This document shows positions 8,112 to 15,931 of a stretch of DNA of 37,484 nt, in pieces. The stretch spans positions 1 through 37,484 of the forward strand of contig JAKCCY010000015.1 in NCBI GenBank assembly GCA_021838765.1, in the 5' to 3' direction. Position 1 is the first letter of the stretch; each line of letters begins with the position of its first letter. This DNA is from Nitrospirota bacterium. GTDB taxonomy: Bacteria; Nitrospirota_A; Leptospirillia; Leptospirillales; Leptospirillaceae. The notes beneath the pieces are model-generated. The model ran no database searches. It saw only the letters and a list, made by a program, of their open reading frames with translations, and was not told the DNA's origin. The position numbers and the translations under genes are program-made.

Positions 8112-8318
8112 TCAAGCCGCACCTCCGGTAAAACGGAGAGAGGCACGCGACTCAATCCAAGCATCTACTTCAGATTTTAGCCAACCGGAGGATCTTGACC
8201 CCAATTTCAATGGCTTCGGGAAATCGTTCCGTTGGACCATGTTGTACACACTCGACCGACTAATCCCGACAATTTCAACGACCTGATGGATTTTAAGAAT
8301 TTTTTCATCCTTTTCCAT
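8112..8318 (-). CDS. AlpA-family DNA-binding regulator / possible excisionase
   Basis: 68 residues, the usual size for the AlpA (prophage CP4-57 regulatory) family. It has a winged helix-turn-helix of the MerR/excisionase type: LKIHQVVEIVGISRSSVYNM followed by the wing with FPKPLKLGSRSSGWLKSEV and DAWIESR. In P4-like islands such proteins activate the integrase or act as recombination directionality factor. Here the gene is far from the integrase (about 2.1 kb) and divergent from the XRE-type regulator, with which it shares a compact promoter region. The ATG is preceded by AAAGGGGG. Role as activator or excisionase is inference. Confidence 0.85.
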   Translation of the reverse strand: MEKDEKILKIHQVVEIVGISRSSVYNMVQRNDFPKPLKLGSRSSGWLKSEVDAWIESRASLRFTGGAA

Positions 8319-8353
8319 CCATTTCCCCCTTTGTTAGAAGTTGATTTTTCTCT

Positions 8354-8378
8354 GAGAGAAGGATAGAATCCTTCTCTC
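8354..8378. repeat. Perfect 11-base inverted repeat in the divergent promoter region
   Basis: GAGAGAAGGAT and ATCCTTCTCTC flank the triplet AGA. It lies 36 bases upstream of the AlpA-type ATG, thus in that gene's leader or promoter. A regulator binding site or an RNA hairpin in the leader are both possible; neither side carries a clean T-run. Confidence 0.75.
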
Positions 8379-8393
8379 CTAAACACATTGCTA

Positions 8394-8436
8394 ATTACAC
8401 TGTATAACTTGTTAAACCGAACATTACACTATAATT
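8394..8436 (+). promoter_or_regulatory. Promoter and paired operator-like sites for the XRE-type regulator
   Basis: A perfect TATAAT at 8430-8435 has TTGTTA at 8409-8414 (15-base spacer, slightly short). Two copies of ATTACACT, at 8394-8401 and 8423-8430, are 29 bases apart, and each continues into an imperfect palindrome (ATTACACTGTATAA and ATTACACTATAAT). The second overlaps the -10 box. This fits negative autoregulation by the downstream HTH protein, which is inferred. Confidence 0.55.
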
Positions 8437-8484
8437 TATATTTGTGTCAAGAAAATTGAATATTTTTTTGGGAGGGAGAAAAAC

Positions 8485-9192
8485 ATGAAAAAAGAACTTG
8501 ATCTTCAGCTATTTAAGAATCTTATCCATGCAAAAGGACTCACACCGCACAGGCTGGCATTGAACATCGGTATCGAGCCCAGTAACTTCAGTCGTTTTCT
8601 GACCGGAAAAACAGGAATGCTGAGCCACGAGAATCTCTTGCGGGTTAGCGATACGATCGGATTTGATCTCGAGACACACTCGCTCAAACCAGGGATTCAT
8701 CGATTTCAATCAAAATCGAATACTATTGAAGATATGGATCGAATTGAAGCTACAATTCGATCACTTCTATCCGGAGGAGTGACTGGAATTCCGCTTAAAC
8801 CAGTTGGAATGTTTGAGGGTTTTACGCGATTTGACTATGTACTGATTCCACATCTTCAAAGAGATATAAGAGTCGTCTTGTCCATCAAAACACTTTCTGC
8901 AAAAGCTATATTTTCAGCCGAACGGGGTCTTAGACTTGGGGGGCTTGGGGCAGGGTCAAAATGGCGGGGAGGCGCAGTAAGCGATCAATGCCCATCTGAT
9001 TCCGTTCTCGTCCTTCCATCTCCCTTGATTGAACGGATCGTTGTCGATAAATCACTCACGATTGAGTCCCTCGATGAAATCTTGGGGGTCTCTTCCGATC
9101 TTACCGAATGGACTTGGGAAATGGTGAATTCCGGCCTGGAAGCCAAAGGCATTACGCCGCGAGAGACGGCCAAAAAATTGGGACTTATATAA
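8485..9192 (+). CDS. XRE-type helix-turn-helix protein with unrecognised C-terminal domain
   Basis: 235 residues. The N-terminal 65 residues form a helix-turn-helix of the Cro/CI type: LFKNLIHAKGLTPHRLALNI, then EPSNFSRFLTGKTGMLSHEN. The region from about 80 to 170 contains FDYVLIPHLQRDIRVVLSI and a glycine-rich loop around 150-165. The last 60 residues look like a second small helical domain (SLDEILGVSSDLTEWTWEMV and GITPRETAKKLGLI). I do not recognise the C-terminal family. The gene is the only one on the plus strand within the element and is divergent from the AlpA-type gene, so it is probably the element's regulator. The ATG has GGGAGGGAG upstream. Confidence 0.75.
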   Translation: MKKELDLQLFKNLIHAKGLTPHRLALNIGIEPSNFSRFLTGKTGMLSHENLLRVSDTIGFDLETHSLKPGIHRFQSKSNTIEDMDRIEATIRSLLSGGVTGIPLKPVGMFEGFTRFDYVLIPHLQRDIRVVLSIKTLSAKAIFSAERGLRLGGLGAGSKWRGGAVSDQCPSDSVLVLPSPLIERIVVDKSLTIESLDEILGVSSDLTEWTWEMVNSGLEAKGITPRETAKKLGLI

Positions 9193-9366
9193 CGATTTGA
9201 TAAGGAAGGTTATTGTCATATTTTGCCGAGGAACAGCGAAAAGTATTTTGATATTACGGGAGCAGTCCCCTTTCAGCAGAATATTCTTCTACAACCAAGT
9301 TCCAATCGCCAAATTATGAATCTCAGGGTGTGAATTTCGGGGTAGTGCAACCTGCCTTTGTTTAAC

Positions 9367-10356
9367 TTACTGTCGAACGGGCTCTTCGATCCTTACTAAT
9401 CCACGCTTCAAAGCTAATCTTTCTTGAAATTCAGCCGGGATAGAATCCCAGTGTTCCACTAACAAATCGGTTAGTTGCCGACCATTGATAAGACCAATGT
9501 GAGGAAAACCTGCTTCTGCGGCCACATCGGAAGCTGAAGTTTGAAATTCGGCAGTTGTAATAAATGCTCCTTGCCCCCCAAATGGGATTGCCACGCGAAG
9601 TTGCTTGACCAAGTTCCCATTTATTTTTGTTCCAAGTTTATATCTTTTAGCTTGAACATAAACTTTAACCTTTGCAAGATTGGAAACATTCAACTCTCCA
9701 ATCGCATCAACCCCGCCGTCTCCAGACTTTCCTGTAACTTCAGATCCTTCAAATCCCAATGCCGTTAGCAAATGACTGACAAGGACCTCAAATTCCTTGT
9801 CATCGAGTTCAAGAACCCTTTCAAGAACAACCCGGTAAGGATCATAAGGTGAGACTCTTGAAACCGAAACAAGATCACTTCTATTTATACCCCAAAAAAA
9901 CTCATCTTTGCTTGAAATTGAAAAAACAGTAAGAGAGGATCTGATAGTATTTTGAAAGGGAACAGAAAATTGATTCCTTTTTAATACTTTAGTTTCCCAC
10001 TTTACCCTTCTTCTATGGCGGTATGGGCATCCATCATCATTGGAGTAATAGAAATAAGAAGGATTATCCAAAAGACAGCCATAGTGGAGTAATTCGGTGT
10101 TGGAATCCGGTGTTACAACATAATCACCAGTTTTCATTTCCAAGAGGAAACGGGCAATTTGACCAACCTGTTGCCCGATTACAATGTTACTAATATCTTC
10201 AGGGTGTTCTTTTCTATAGAGAGGGAATAGTTCTTCTTTTGAATGAATATTTGAAAGATCAGTGTTATCAATCCATCCGATGGCAGCATAGTCGCCCTTC
10301 AGAAAATTTTTAACGTACCGACCAAACTCAGCACGAACACACCATAGATTACTCAT
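9367..10356 (-). CDS. Predicted type IV restriction endonuclease: EVE/PUA-like reader plus Mrr nuclease
   Basis: 329 residues from the ATG at 10356, which has AAAGGG six bases upstream; an ATG at 10401 in the same frame has a poor site. The N-terminal domain (LWCVRAEFGRYVKNFL, YAAIGW, then IGQQVGQIARFLLEMKTGDY) matches the PUA/EVE-like module of COG4127 proteins, thought to read modified bases. The C-terminal domain is an Mrr-type PD-(D/E)XK nuclease: LDDKEFEVLVSHLLTALGF, then GDGGVDAIGEL and VYVQAKRYK supply the D and QxK catalytic residues. The expected job is to cut incoming DNA that carries modified bases. The gene is flanked by the integrase and the regulator, and is AT-rich relative to the integrase, suggesting separate acquisition as cargo. 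Confidence 0.82.
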   Translation of the reverse strand: MSNLWCVRAEFGRYVKNFLKGDYAAIGWIDNTDLSNIHSKEELFPLYRKEHPEDISNIVIGQQVGQIARFLLEMKTGDYVVTPDSNTELLHYGCLLDNPSYFYYSNDDGCPYRHRRRVKWETKVLKRNQFSVPFQNTIRSSLTVFSISSKDEFFWGINRSDLVSVSRVSPYDPYRVVLERVLELDDKEFEVLVSHLLTALGFEGSEVTGKSGDGGVDAIGELNVSNLAKVKVYVQAKRYKLGTKINGNLVKQLRVAIPFGGQGAFITTAEFQTSASDVAAEAGFPHIGLINGRQLTDLLVEHWDSIPAEFQERLALKRGLVRIEEPVRQ

Positions 10357-10445
10357 AAGCATCCCTTTGATAGGTTTTTTCAGTAAGGATCGGTTACTCA
10401 TTTACTCAAGACAGTACTGTGTGATCGGTAGAAGTTCTGTCAGAC

Positions 10446-11660
10446 TCATCCATTCGCCTTTTTCGGCTGGAAGGGAAGAATGACCGTCCCCTCCCGCAAC
10501 TGATCCAGATAATCCGCCCAAGACTGCATCATCTTCCGGCGTTCAGGCATGTGTTGTGCGTAATTGTAGGCCGCCCGTATCTCATCCCTTTCCGCGTGGG
10601 CCAATTGCCTCTCGATAGCATCCCGGTTCCAACCTTGTTCATTCAAGAGAGTGCTTGCCATGCTCCGAAAACCGTGCCCGGTCATCTGATCGCCGGAATA
10701 CCCCATTCGACGAAGAGCTGCGAGAACAGCATTCTCGCTCATGGGACGGTCCAATGATCGGGGGGAAGGAAAGAGATACCGACCTTCTCCCGTCAGAGGT
10801 TGTAGCTCCTGAAGGATCTCAATGGCTTGCTTGGAAAGAGGAACGACATGTTTCTCCCGCATCTTCATCTTTTCGCCCGGAATGCTCCATTCGACCTTGT
10901 CAAAGTTGATCTCCTTCCATTCGGCACGCCTCAATTCTCCCGGACGCACGAATACCAGCGGAGCCAGCCTGAGGGCACACCGAACGATCAAGCCACCTTC
11001 GTAGGCGTCAATGGCCCGGAGAAGACCGCCTATTTCCTTCGGATCAGTAATGGAAGCGTGGTGCTTTGCTTTAGTCGGTGGGATGGCCCCCCGCAAATCG
11101 CCGGTCGGGTCCCGTTCCGCTCTTCCAGTAGCAACCGCATACCGAAACACCTGTCCGCAATTCTGGGAGGCCCGGTGCGCTGTCTCTACCGCTCCCCGCT
11201 CTTCGATTCTCCTGAGGACGGAAAGGAGTTCGGGAGCTTTGACCTCACCAATGGGACGTTTGCCAATCCACGGGAAGATATCCCGTTCCAGTCTCCGGAT
11301 GATCCTCTCTCCATGGGAAGGGGACCAGGAGGATGAAAACTTCTGGAACCATTCCCGAGCAATTGTCTCAAAGGTGTCGGCTCCGGACGCACTCTCCTTC
11401 TGGGCCTTTTTCGCCTGAGAGGGATTAATGCCATCACGGAGCATCTTCCGGGCTTTCTCCCGATGCTCTCTGGCCTCTCTCAACGACACTTCAGGATAAA
11501 CACCGAACGATATCTGCTTCTGCTTTCCCTCGAACCGATAACTGAACCGCCACCCACGACATCCGTTCGGGTTGACCAACAAAAACATTCCCCCACCATC
11601 TGAAAGTTTCTGTGGTTTCGCTTTGGGCTTTGTATTTTTGATCAAGGTATCGGTCAGCAT
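10446..11660 (-). CDS. P4-type tyrosine integrase
   Basis: 404 residues from the ATG at 11660, which has GGAGG four bases upstream and gives the typical family start MLTDTLIKNTKPKAKPQKLS; a start at 11696 in the same frame would add 12 unlikely residues. The order is the N-terminal arm-binding domain (DUF4102, about 1-90), core-binding domain (about 95-185) and catalytic domain. The catalytic arginine lies in RPGELRRAEW, the HxxR pair in GHGFRSMAST, the next histidine in QLAHAERDEIRAAYN, and the tyrosine is in the same segment (AAYNYAQH). It recombines the element with the chromosome, evidently at the 3' end of ssrA, only about 210 bases away. Confidence 0.93.
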   Translation of the reverse strand: MLTDTLIKNTKPKAKPQKLSDGGGMFLLVNPNGCRGWRFSYRFEGKQKQISFGVYPEVSLREAREHREKARKMLRDGINPSQAKKAQKESASGADTFETIAREWFQKFSSSWSPSHGERIIRRLERDIFPWIGKRPIGEVKAPELLSVLRRIEERGAVETAHRASQNCGQVFRYAVATGRAERDPTGDLRGAIPPTKAKHHASITDPKEIGGLLRAIDAYEGGLIVRCALRLAPLVFVRPGELRRAEWKEINFDKVEWSIPGEKMKMREKHVVPLSKQAIEILQELQPLTGEGRYLFPSPRSLDRPMSENAVLAALRRMGYSGDQMTGHGFRSMASTLLNEQGWNRDAIERQLAHAERDEIRAAYNYAQHMPERRKMMQSWADYLDQLREGTVILPFQPKKANG

Positions 11661-11699
11661 GTCGCCTCCAAATCCCAGTAGACAAGGAAAATCCATTCG

Positions 11700-11750
11700 T
11701 GTTGGTAGCGCACTCTATTACTCGAGCCTCTACCATCGAGACTACCAACA
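11700..11750. repeat. 9-base inverted repeat between integrase and ssrA end
   Basis: TGTTGGTAG at 11700-11708 is matched by CTACCAACA at 11742-11750, 33 bases apart. It lies upstream of the integrase start and within reach of the inferred attachment site, so it may hold integrase arm sites or an operator for int. No function is shown. Confidence 0.45.
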
Positions 11751-11803
11751 AGTTTTCAGGCTGTCAACGGATTCCTTTGGACTCTACGGGACGTGAAGAC
11801 ATG

Positions 11804-11829
11804 AAAAAAGCCCGGTTTTACGCGGGCTT
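11804..11829 (-). terminator. Rho-independent terminator after ssrA
   Basis: On the minus strand AAGCCCG pairs with CGGGCTT across an eight-base loop and runs straight into TTTTTT. It lies 44 bases after the tmRNA 3' end, so it can end ssrA transcription. It is on the element side of the junction, so the element seems to have brought or re-created an ssrA terminator. Confidence 0.85.
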
Positions 11830-11872
11830 AATCACTTTACTGGACTTTCCTGGATGGTACAAAATCATCAAA

Positions 11873-12236
11873 TGGTGGAGGCGGCGGGAATCGAACCCGC
11901 GTCCGGAAACAGTCCGCGAAGAATCACTACATGCTTAGCCCTTTTTTTTGTCTGGCCACTAGAGGGAGAAAGGACACACCCTTTTCGCCGCGAGCCTGGA
12001 TTGGTGTCGCTAGCGGAACCCAGGCAGGTTCCGGAAGCCATCCTGTCATCTCGACGCCTCCGGACCAGGACAGGCACTGGTACCGGTAGACGCTAGCTCA
12101 CCTGACTTTTAAATCAGGCAGCAAGTGCCATTTCGTTGTTGGCAGTTGTGTTGTTTCCCGGATGATTTACGAGGAGCCAGGAGTCCTCGGCATGCGATTC
12201 TTGCTTTCTCATCCCCGTCGAATCCAGTGCGCCCCC
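11873..12236 (-). ncRNA. ssrA: tmRNA
   Basis: The 5' end GGGGGCG followed by a TGGATTCGACGGGG-type block, and the 3' end with CGCCTCC and an encoded ACCA tail, pair as a seven-base acceptor stem. The 3' T-arm TTCGATTCCCGCCGCC is canonical. The tag reading frame ends ANNEMALAA then TGA at 12116-12114; if the resume codon is GGA at 12158 the tag is GNNTTANNEMALAA. tmRNA, with SmpB, rescues stalled ribosomes and tags the unfinished protein for proteolysis. The gene lies directly after smpB. Its 3' end is the inferred integration site of the neighbouring element and remains intact. Confidence 0.95.
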
Positions 12237-12289
12237 GGATAATCAATCAAAAATATCAGAGAAGCTGGATCAGGATGGTGGAACAAAAA

Positions 12290-12319
12290 ATTATATCACT
12301 CTATGGGTATTTTAGCCAA
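12290..12319 (-). promoter_or_regulatory. Predicted ssrA promoter
   Basis: On the minus strand TTGGCT (12319-12314) and a perfect TATAAT (12295-12290) are separated by 18 bases. Transcription would begin about 45 bases before the mature 5' end, leaving a leader for RNase P to remove. The promoter is between smpB and ssrA, so tmRNA need not depend on smpB read-through. Confidence 0.7.
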
Positions 12320-12343
12320 GCCCCCACCATAACCCCATAACCT

Positions 12344-12832
12344 TCAGGAAGGACCCCTTTTAGAACTTCGGAAAGCTCGCTCAATATCCCGGTGGGCTTC
12401 TCTCTCCCGGATGGCCTCCCGTTTGTCGCCCTGAGTCTTTCCTTTTGCCAAAGCGATCTCGGCCTTGAAACGACCCGCCGAAGTCACATAGATCCTGGTT
12501 AGAATAATCGTATATCCCTTGATCTTGACCAAGCCCATAATCCGCTTGATCTGTTTCTTGTGGAGCAGAAGTTTGCGCTTCCTGAGAGGCTCATGATTCA
12601 AAAAGCTTCCCGCAGAATAAGGACCGATATGGAGCTGATGGACGAAAGCCTCCATATCGTCGATCCGAACAAAAGCGTCCCCCAGATTCGAGCGGCCTTC
12701 ACGAAGAGCCTTGACCTCCGTTCCCAGAAGCACCAGTCCCGCCTCAAAACGCTCAAGAATCTCGTATTGAAAGCCGGCCCTTCTATTATTGGCAACGGTC
12801 TTGCCTGAAGGAGCCTTAGGGGGAGTTGCCAC
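12344..12832 (-). CDS. smpB: SsrA-binding protein SmpB
   Basis: 162 residues, normal for the family. The OB-fold core is clear: NRRAGFQYEILERFEAGLVL and LGTEVKALREGRSNLGDAF near the start, then YSAGSFLNHEPLRKRKLLLH. The basic C-terminal tail (GKTQGDKREAIREREAHRDI) inserts in the empty mRNA channel of stalled ribosomes. SmpB carries tmRNA to the ribosome. The start is the GTG at 12832, with GAGGAGG upstream. It follows the leucyl aminopeptidase gene by 24 bases and precedes ssrA, so partner RNA and protein are encoded side by side. Confidence 0.97.
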   Translation of the reverse strand: MATPPKAPSGKTVANNRRAGFQYEILERFEAGLVLLGTEVKALREGRSNLGDAFVRIDDMEAFVHQLHIGPYSAGSFLNHEPLRKRKLLLHKKQIKRIMGLVKIKGYTIILTRIYVTSAGRFKAEIALAKGKTQGDKREAIREREAHRDIERAFRSSKRGPS

Positions 12833-12856
12833 TGAGAGCCCTCCTCATCGGCTCCA

Positions 12857-14440
12857 TCACTTCTTGGACGGTTTCTTCGAAGCCTTTGCTCCTCTTGGAT
12901 CTTTCCATTCTTTTTCCACCAGACCTTCGAGAAGATGAACGAGAAGACGAATGCCAACCCCGACATTCCCCTTTGGTTTATAGGGCTCGTCCGATTCCAC
13001 CCAGGCTGTTCCGGCAATATCCAGATGAAGCCATGGACAATCGTCCACAAAATGGGAAAGGAAAGCCGCGGCAGTGATTGTTCCGGCACCACGCCCACCC
13101 ACATTCTGCATGTCGGCAATCGGACTTTTGATCTGCTCGTAATACTCCTCAAACAATGGAAGCTCCCAACCTCTTTCACCGGAGACCTCTCCCGCCTCAA
13201 GAGCTCTTGCCACAAGATCCCGATTATTGCCCAGAACCCCGATCGCATGGGATCCAAGCGCTACGGTAACGGCACCCGTCAGGGTAGCAAGATCAATCGT
13301 CAGTTCAGGATGAAAGGTCTTGATCCCCCAGGACAGAGCATCTGCCAGGATCAGACGACCTTCCGCATCGGTGTTGATCACCTCGATTGTCTTTCCATTG
13401 AAAGCGGTCAGAACATCGCCTGGCTTGTTTGCAGTTCCACTCGGCATATTTTCAGTGGCAGGCATGATCCCGACAATATGAAGAGGAATATCCAGATCAG
13501 CGCAGGCCATCATTGTTCCCAAAACAGCCGCTCCACCGGACATGTCACCCTTCATCGCCTCCATCTTCTCGGCAGGCTTGAGTGAAATGCCACCAGAATC
13601 AAAGGTCAGGGTTTTCCCCACAAGCAGAACAGGGTTTTTATTGATGGCTTTTTTGGGTTTGTACTCAAGCCTGATCAGACGGGCAGGTTCAAGCGAACCC
13701 TTCGCAACTCCGGCCAGGGCACCAAGTCCCATTTGGGAAATCGTCTGAAAGTCATAGCTGACAAAAGAGATCTTTCGGGCAGCGGCTTCCTTTGCAGCGG
13801 TCTCCGATATCATGGACGGAGTGGCCACATTGGCCGGATGGTTGCCCAGATCGCGGGCGAGATAAACACCCCTGACTACCGCTTTCGCGACCGAAATTCC
13901 CCGGCCATGCTTTTTCTCTCCCTCTTTTGAGGAGGCAATCCAGAGCGCTTCCAGTGGTTGGGCCGGAACCTTGGGTTCATCCTTGTCCTTTCCGGCTGTT
14001 TTATAGAGATCAAACCGGTAAAGGGCAAGCAACGTCCCTTCAACAACCGCTTCCGATGAAAGGGCAACATCTTTCAAAGCACCCGAAAGGGTTGAAAGAA
14101 GTGTCTTGATCCGACGCTTGGAAGCAGCCTTGGCAACCTGACCGGAGACCCGTCGAAGACCTTCTGTCGTCAGGGAATCACGATTCCCCAAACCCGCCAG
14201 TACAAGATTTTGTGGTGACATTTTCCCGAGCGTCGGGAGGATCATGACATCTCCCCGCTCACCACGGAAGACACCCTCATCAAGGATCCTGGAAAACTCC
14301 CCCGACAAAGCCGCATCAATTTTCTTCTTGAGATCCCCGACGACCCGGCCGTCATCAAAAACACCCACCACAAGCCCCATTGCCGGGTGTACCAGGGGAT
14401 CTCCCGTCATCGTTTCTATTTTGACCAATTCAGGATCCAC
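12857..14440 (-). CDS. pepA: Cytosol (leucyl) aminopeptidase, M17 family
   Basis: 527 residues, slightly longer than the usual 490-500 because of a lysine-rich tail (KASKKPSKK). The N-terminal regulatory macro-like domain covers about 1-190. The C-terminal catalytic domain has LTFDSGGISLKPAEKMEAMK, which holds metal ligands and the active lysine, and the family signature NTDAEGRL, then further metal and bicarbonate-binding residues. It removes N-terminal amino acids from peptides in the cytoplasm; some homologues also bind DNA. The start is the GTG at 14440 with AAGGGG upstream. It is the first gene of a small group with smpB and ssrA, so it may be co-transcribed with the ribosome-rescue genes. 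Confidence 0.95.
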   Translation of the reverse strand: MDPELVKIETMTGDPLVHPAMGLVVGVFDDGRVVGDLKKKIDAALSGEFSRILDEGVFRGERGDVMILPTLGKMSPQNLVLAGLGNRDSLTTEGLRRVSGQVAKAASKRRIKTLLSTLSGALKDVALSSEAVVEGTLLALYRFDLYKTAGKDKDEPKVPAQPLEALWIASSKEGEKKHGRGISVAKAVVRGVYLARDLGNHPANVATPSMISETAAKEAAARKISFVSYDFQTISQMGLGALAGVAKGSLEPARLIRLEYKPKKAINKNPVLLVGKTLTFDSGGISLKPAEKMEAMKGDMSGGAAVLGTMMACADLDIPLHIVGIMPATENMPSGTANKPGDVLTAFNGKTIEVINTDAEGRLILADALSWGIKTFHPELTIDLATLTGAVTVALGSHAIGVLGNNRDLVARALEAGEVSGERGWELPLFEEYYEQIKSPIADMQNVGGRGAGTITAAAFLSHFVDDCPWLHLDIAGTAWVESDEPYKPKGNVGVGIRLLVHLLEGLVEKEWKDPRGAKASKKPSKK

Positions 14441-14565
14441 GCAGACACCCCTTCCCCAACCTTCAAAAAGGTTAACCCAAGAGTATTATTGTCGTTTTAT
14501 TTTCCAACATCAGAACAGGAGTCATTATCGCTCCACTTCCCCCGGCACGCAAGGGAGACAGGATG

Positions 14566-15252
14566 CTATTTTTTCAAATACTCCAACGGATCAGAGACAC
14601 CCGCCTCGGAAAAGCCCCTGAGCCGCAAAAGACAGCTGTCGCAATGACCGCAAGCATCTGTTACTCCCTGATAACAGGACCATGTGTGGATGAACGGCAC
14701 CCCCAGCCTGAGACCTTCCTGAACGATCCGGGATTTGCGAAACGTAATGACCGGCGTCACGATGCTGATATCGGCATCAGGCTTTGTTCCCTGCCGGATG
14801 GCCTCTGTAAATGCATCGTAAAAGACCCTCCGGCAATCAGGATAACCGGATGAATCCTCCTCTACCGCCCCGATATAAATCCGGTTGGCCCCCCTGATCT
14901 CGGCCAGTGAGGTTGCCGTTGCCAGAAAATGGGCATTCCGGAAGGGAACATAGGTCACCGGTATCCCCTCCCTGTCCAAGGATCCTTCCGGCAGGGAAAT
15001 CGAACTGTCCGTCAGGGCAGATCCTCCAAAAGAAGACAGAGACGGAAGATCCGTCACCTGGAAATCCGTCACATTCCAGAATTGACAAAGTGCCCTAAAA
15101 GCCGATTCCTCCCGTCGCTGGGCCCGGGCTCCATAACGGATATGCAGAAAGGACACCCGCTCATTTTCCGACAGGGCAATCGCCGCGGTCACAGCACTGT
15201 CCATTCCACCGCTGACCAGAACGACAGCTCCCGAAGATTTTAGCCTGGACAT
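14566..15252 (-). CDS. queC: 7-cyano-7-deazaguanine synthase QueC
   Basis: 228 residues. An N-type PP-loop ATP pyrophosphatase with VLVSGGMDSAVTAA near the start and a C-terminal zinc site CYQGVTDACGHCDSC. It turns 7-carboxy-7-deazaguanine into preQ0 using ATP and ammonia, the step before queuosine branches off. The ATG at 15252 is chosen because GGGAG sits five bases before it; a GTG six bases further upstream would overlap that site. It lies about 40 bases after queE, the enzyme that makes its substrate. The other queuosine genes (queD, queF, tgt) are not in the window. Confidence 0.95.
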   Translation of the reverse strand: MSRLKSSGAVVLVSGGMDSAVTAAIALSENERVSFLHIRYGARAQRREESAFRALCQFWNVTDFQVTDLPSLSSFGGSALTDSSISLPEGSLDREGIPVTYVPFRNAHFLATATSLAEIRGANRIYIGAVEEDSSGYPDCRRVFYDAFTEAIRQGTKPDADISIVTPVITFRKSRIVQEGLRLGVPFIHTWSCYQGVTDACGHCDSCLLRLRGFSEAGVSDPLEYLKK

Positions 15253-15292
15253 GAACACTCCCTTTTAAAATGATCCGGGGGCGACGGGGCCA

Positions 15293-15931
15293 TCAGACCC
15301 CCTTCGCCTTTGGATCAAACAGAATTTTATGAAGCTGTATCTGTATTCTGAAACGTCTTCTGGATTCAAGCACCCATTGCCCAAGCTCTTTTGGATCAAC
15401 CAGATCGAAAACCGGAGAAACGGTCACAGGAATCTCGGCAGGCAATCGCCAATCGTCAAGAGTCGATACAACCCAGTCGAAATCCTCCCGACTCTGGCAC
15501 ACCGCCTTGATCTCGTCATTCGATGTCAGGCTCCGGAAATGATCGGGATTCATCCACTGGCTCATCCCGGACCCGGGTGGCTTGATGTCCATAATCACAT
15601 GACAGGACCTGTCGAGCCCCTCGGGAATGGGAAATCCTCCCGAAGTTTCAATCAAAACCTCATATCCTTCCCGTCGGAGACGGTTCGAAAGCTCCACAAA
15701 ATCCGTCTGGACAAACGGCTCCCCCCCGGTAATCTCGACCAGATTTGTTTCCGACTTCCCCGTCTCAAGAAGGATCTCGTCCACAGTCATGTCCGTTCCA
15801 CCATAAAATGAATAGGTCGTATCACACCATGTACAACGAAGGGGACAACCAGAAGTCCTGATGAAAAAACAGGGCCAACCCGAATAAAGCGATTCCCCCT
15901 GAATCGAACGAAACAGCTCGGTAATCTTCAA
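15293..15931 (-). CDS. queE: 7-carboxy-7-deazaguanine synthase QueE (radical SAM)
   Basis: 212 residues. The start SIQGESLYSGWPCFFIRTSG leads to the radical-SAM cysteine cluster CPLRCTWCDT (CxxxCxxC is fulfilled). The SAM-binding motif ITGGEPFVQ follows. It rearranges 6-carboxytetrahydropterin into the deazaguanine precursor with one 4Fe-4S cluster. The start is TTG at 15931, whose bases overlap the stop of the upstream TPR gene (TTGA), with AGGAG seven bases before it, implying translational coupling. queC follows directly. Confidence 0.95.
   Translation of the reverse strand: MKITELFRSIQGESLYSGWPCFFIRTSGCPLRCTWCDTTYSFYGGTDMTVDEILLETGKSETNLVEITGGEPFVQTDFVELSNRLRREGYEVLIETSGGFPIPEGLDRSCHVIMDIKPPGSGMSQWMNPDHFRSLTSNDEIKAVCQSREDFDWVVSTLDDWRLPAEIPVTVSPVFDLVDPKELGQWVLESRRRFRIQIQLHKILFDPKAKGV

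Larger units (their letters stand above)
1..11873. mobile_element. Integrative and mobilizable element inserted at the ssrA 3' end, carrying defence genes (left end outside window)
   Basis: A tyrosine integrase lies beside and points away from an intact tmRNA 3' end, the classic integration target of this integrase class. Next to it are an AlpA-type regulator, an XRE regulator, a MobC-like protein and a relaxase, but no conjugative secretion genes, so the element is best called mobilizable. Its cargo is defence-like: an Mrr-type nuclease, a patatin/CD-NTase pair and a SNF2-type helicase. The cargo is more AT-rich in places than the housekeeping genes. The right boundary is inferred to be in the last tens of bases of ssrA. 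I saw no second copy of that sequence in the window, so the left boundary is off the edge. Confidence 0.8.

Noticed and set aside
1..11872. Second copy of the ssrA 3' end (other attachment site)
   Set aside because: No repeat of the T-arm/acceptor sequence was seen by eye within the window; the left end must be outside or degenerate.
12598..13257. Minus-strand open frame of 219 codons across smpB and pepA
   Set aside because: It overlaps both well-supported genes in another frame, spans their junction and has no recognisable domains, unlike the nested relaxase genes.
14566..15931. queC/queE as part of a DNA 7-deazaguanine modification system linked to the defence island
   Set aside because: They lie outside the element in the housekeeping block, with no dpd-type genes nearby; queuosine synthesis explains them.
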